A DNA stretch of 5,456 nt from Streptomyces sp. NRRL WC-3549 (GTDB taxonomy: Bacteria > Actinomycetota > Actinomycetes > Streptomycetales > Streptomycetaceae). The translations under genes and the position numbers were made by a program. Positions within the stretch are counted from its first letter, which is position 1. Every line of letters begins with the position of its first letter. A model generated the notes under the pieces. That model made no database searches, had not been told where the DNA came from, and was given only the letters and a program-made list of their open reading frames with translations. Of this stretch, positions 5,031-5,456 are shown in pieces. The stretch spans positions 267,913 through 273,368 of the forward strand of contig NZ_KL585381.1 in the NCBI RefSeq assembly GCF_000721935.1, given 5' to 3'.

Positions 5031-5456
5031 ATGACCACGGCCAAGCGGGACACATACACACCGGAAACCCTCCTCGCCGTCGCCGTCCACGTCTTCAACG
5101 AACGCGGCTACGACGGCACGTCCATGGAGCACCTCTCCCAGGCGGCGGGCATCTCCAAGTCGTCGATCTATCACCATGTGGCGGGCAAGGAAGAACTGCT
5201 CCGCCGTGCGGTGAGCCGGGCCATCGACGGGCTGTTCGGCATCCTTGACGAGCCCGGCGCGCAGCGGGGGCGGGCCGTCGCACGGATCGAGTACGTCACG
5301 CGCCGCACCGTCGAGGTGCTGATGGACGAGCTCCCCTACGTCACGCTGCTGCTGCGGGTCCGCGGCAACACGCAGACCGAGCGCTGGGCCCTGGAGCGGC
5401 GGCGTGAGTTCGACCAGCGGGTCGCCGGGCTGCTGGAGGCCGCTGTGGCGGACGGC
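5031..5456 (+). CDS. TetR/AcrR family transcriptional regulator, probable paa repressor (C-terminus off right edge)
   Basis: 142 codons are visible from ATG 5031 without a stop; TetR proteins are usually near 200 aa, so about a quarter is missing. The N-terminal DNA-binding domain is clear: helix 1 at TPETLLAVAVHVFNERGY (10-27), then GTSMEHLSQAAGISKSSIYH (29-48) carrying the helix-turn-helix, and the typical HVAGKEELL ending (49-57). The rest is the start of the helical ligand-binding and dimer domain, including a YVTLLLRVRGNTQTERWALE stretch (103-122). It is divergent from paaN, with an 18-bp operator between them and an identical one at paaA. By analogy with PaaR of Corynebacterium and Thermus, it would repress the paa genes until phenylacetyl-CoA accumulates. 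The family call is firm; the target set is inferred from the repeated operator. Confidence 0.93.
   Translation, partial: MTTAKRDTYTPETLLAVAVHVFNERGYDGTSMEHLSQAAGISKSSIYHHVAGKEELLRRAVSRAIDGLFGILDEPGAQRGRAVARIEYVTRRTVEVLMDELPYVTLLLRVRGNTQTERWALERRREFDQRVAGLLEAAVADG

Noticed and set aside
3304..5034. 576-codon plus-strand open frame covering paaN
   Set aside because: It lies antisense to a clear aldehyde dehydrogenase with intact motifs. Its Arg/Gly/Val/Asp-rich composition is the usual shadow of a high-GC gene, and it has no family motif.
5012..5248. 78-codon open frame overlapping the TetR gene start
   Set aside because: It is a different frame from the clear TetR helix-turn-helix protein, with a composition rich in Arg, Gly, His and Pro and no motif.

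Overview
The very high GC content, strong G/C bias at third codon positions, GTG starts, GTGA stop/start overlaps and family content all point to an actinomycete, most likely Streptomyces or a close relative. By eye I saw no TTA codon in the complete genes. The window lies in a phenylacetic acid (paa) catabolism locus. No mobile element, tRNA, rRNA or CRISPR array was seen.

Layout, left to right. (1) Positions 1-107, minus strand: the first 35 codons of a gene that I read as paaA, the large oxygenase subunit of phenylacetyl-CoA epoxidase; the rest lies off the left edge. (2) Positions 108-229: a divergent control region. It holds an 18-bp operator next to the paaA ribosome binding site, a minus-strand promoter with a perfect TTGACA, a weaker plus-strand promoter, and a DnaA-box-like nonamer. 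(3) Positions 230-3146, plus strand: a tight three-gene operon. It encodes a single-pass DUF5819-type membrane protein, a multi-pass HTTM (vitamin-K-carboxylase-like) membrane protein and a TrmH/SpoU-type RNA methyltransferase, and both junctions are GTGA overlaps. (4) A strong GC hairpin at 3165-3195 separates this operon from the convergent paaN. (5) Positions 3208-4908, minus strand: paaN, a complete aldehyde-dehydrogenase-fold enzyme of the ring-cleavage stage. (6) Positions 4909-5030: a second divergent control region with an exact inverted copy of the same 18-bp operator, set between the -35 and -10 of the likely paaN promoter, and a second DnaA-box-like nonamer. (7) Positions 5031-5456, plus strand: a TetR-family regulator cut by the right edge.

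How it fits together. The TetR protein is the likely repressor of the paa genes, acting at the two identical operators to control paaA (and the genes downstream of it outside the window), paaN and perhaps itself. The operator core fits the ACCGNNCGNNCGGT pattern that I recall for the corynebacterial TetR-type repressor PaaR, and the expected inducer is phenylacetyl-CoA. The DUF5819-HTTM-trmH operon lies between the two operator-controlled units but has no obvious role in the pathway. It is the least explained part of the window: a membrane pair whose HTTM member appears to keep a lysine-containing motif resembling the active-site region of gamma-glutamyl carboxylase.
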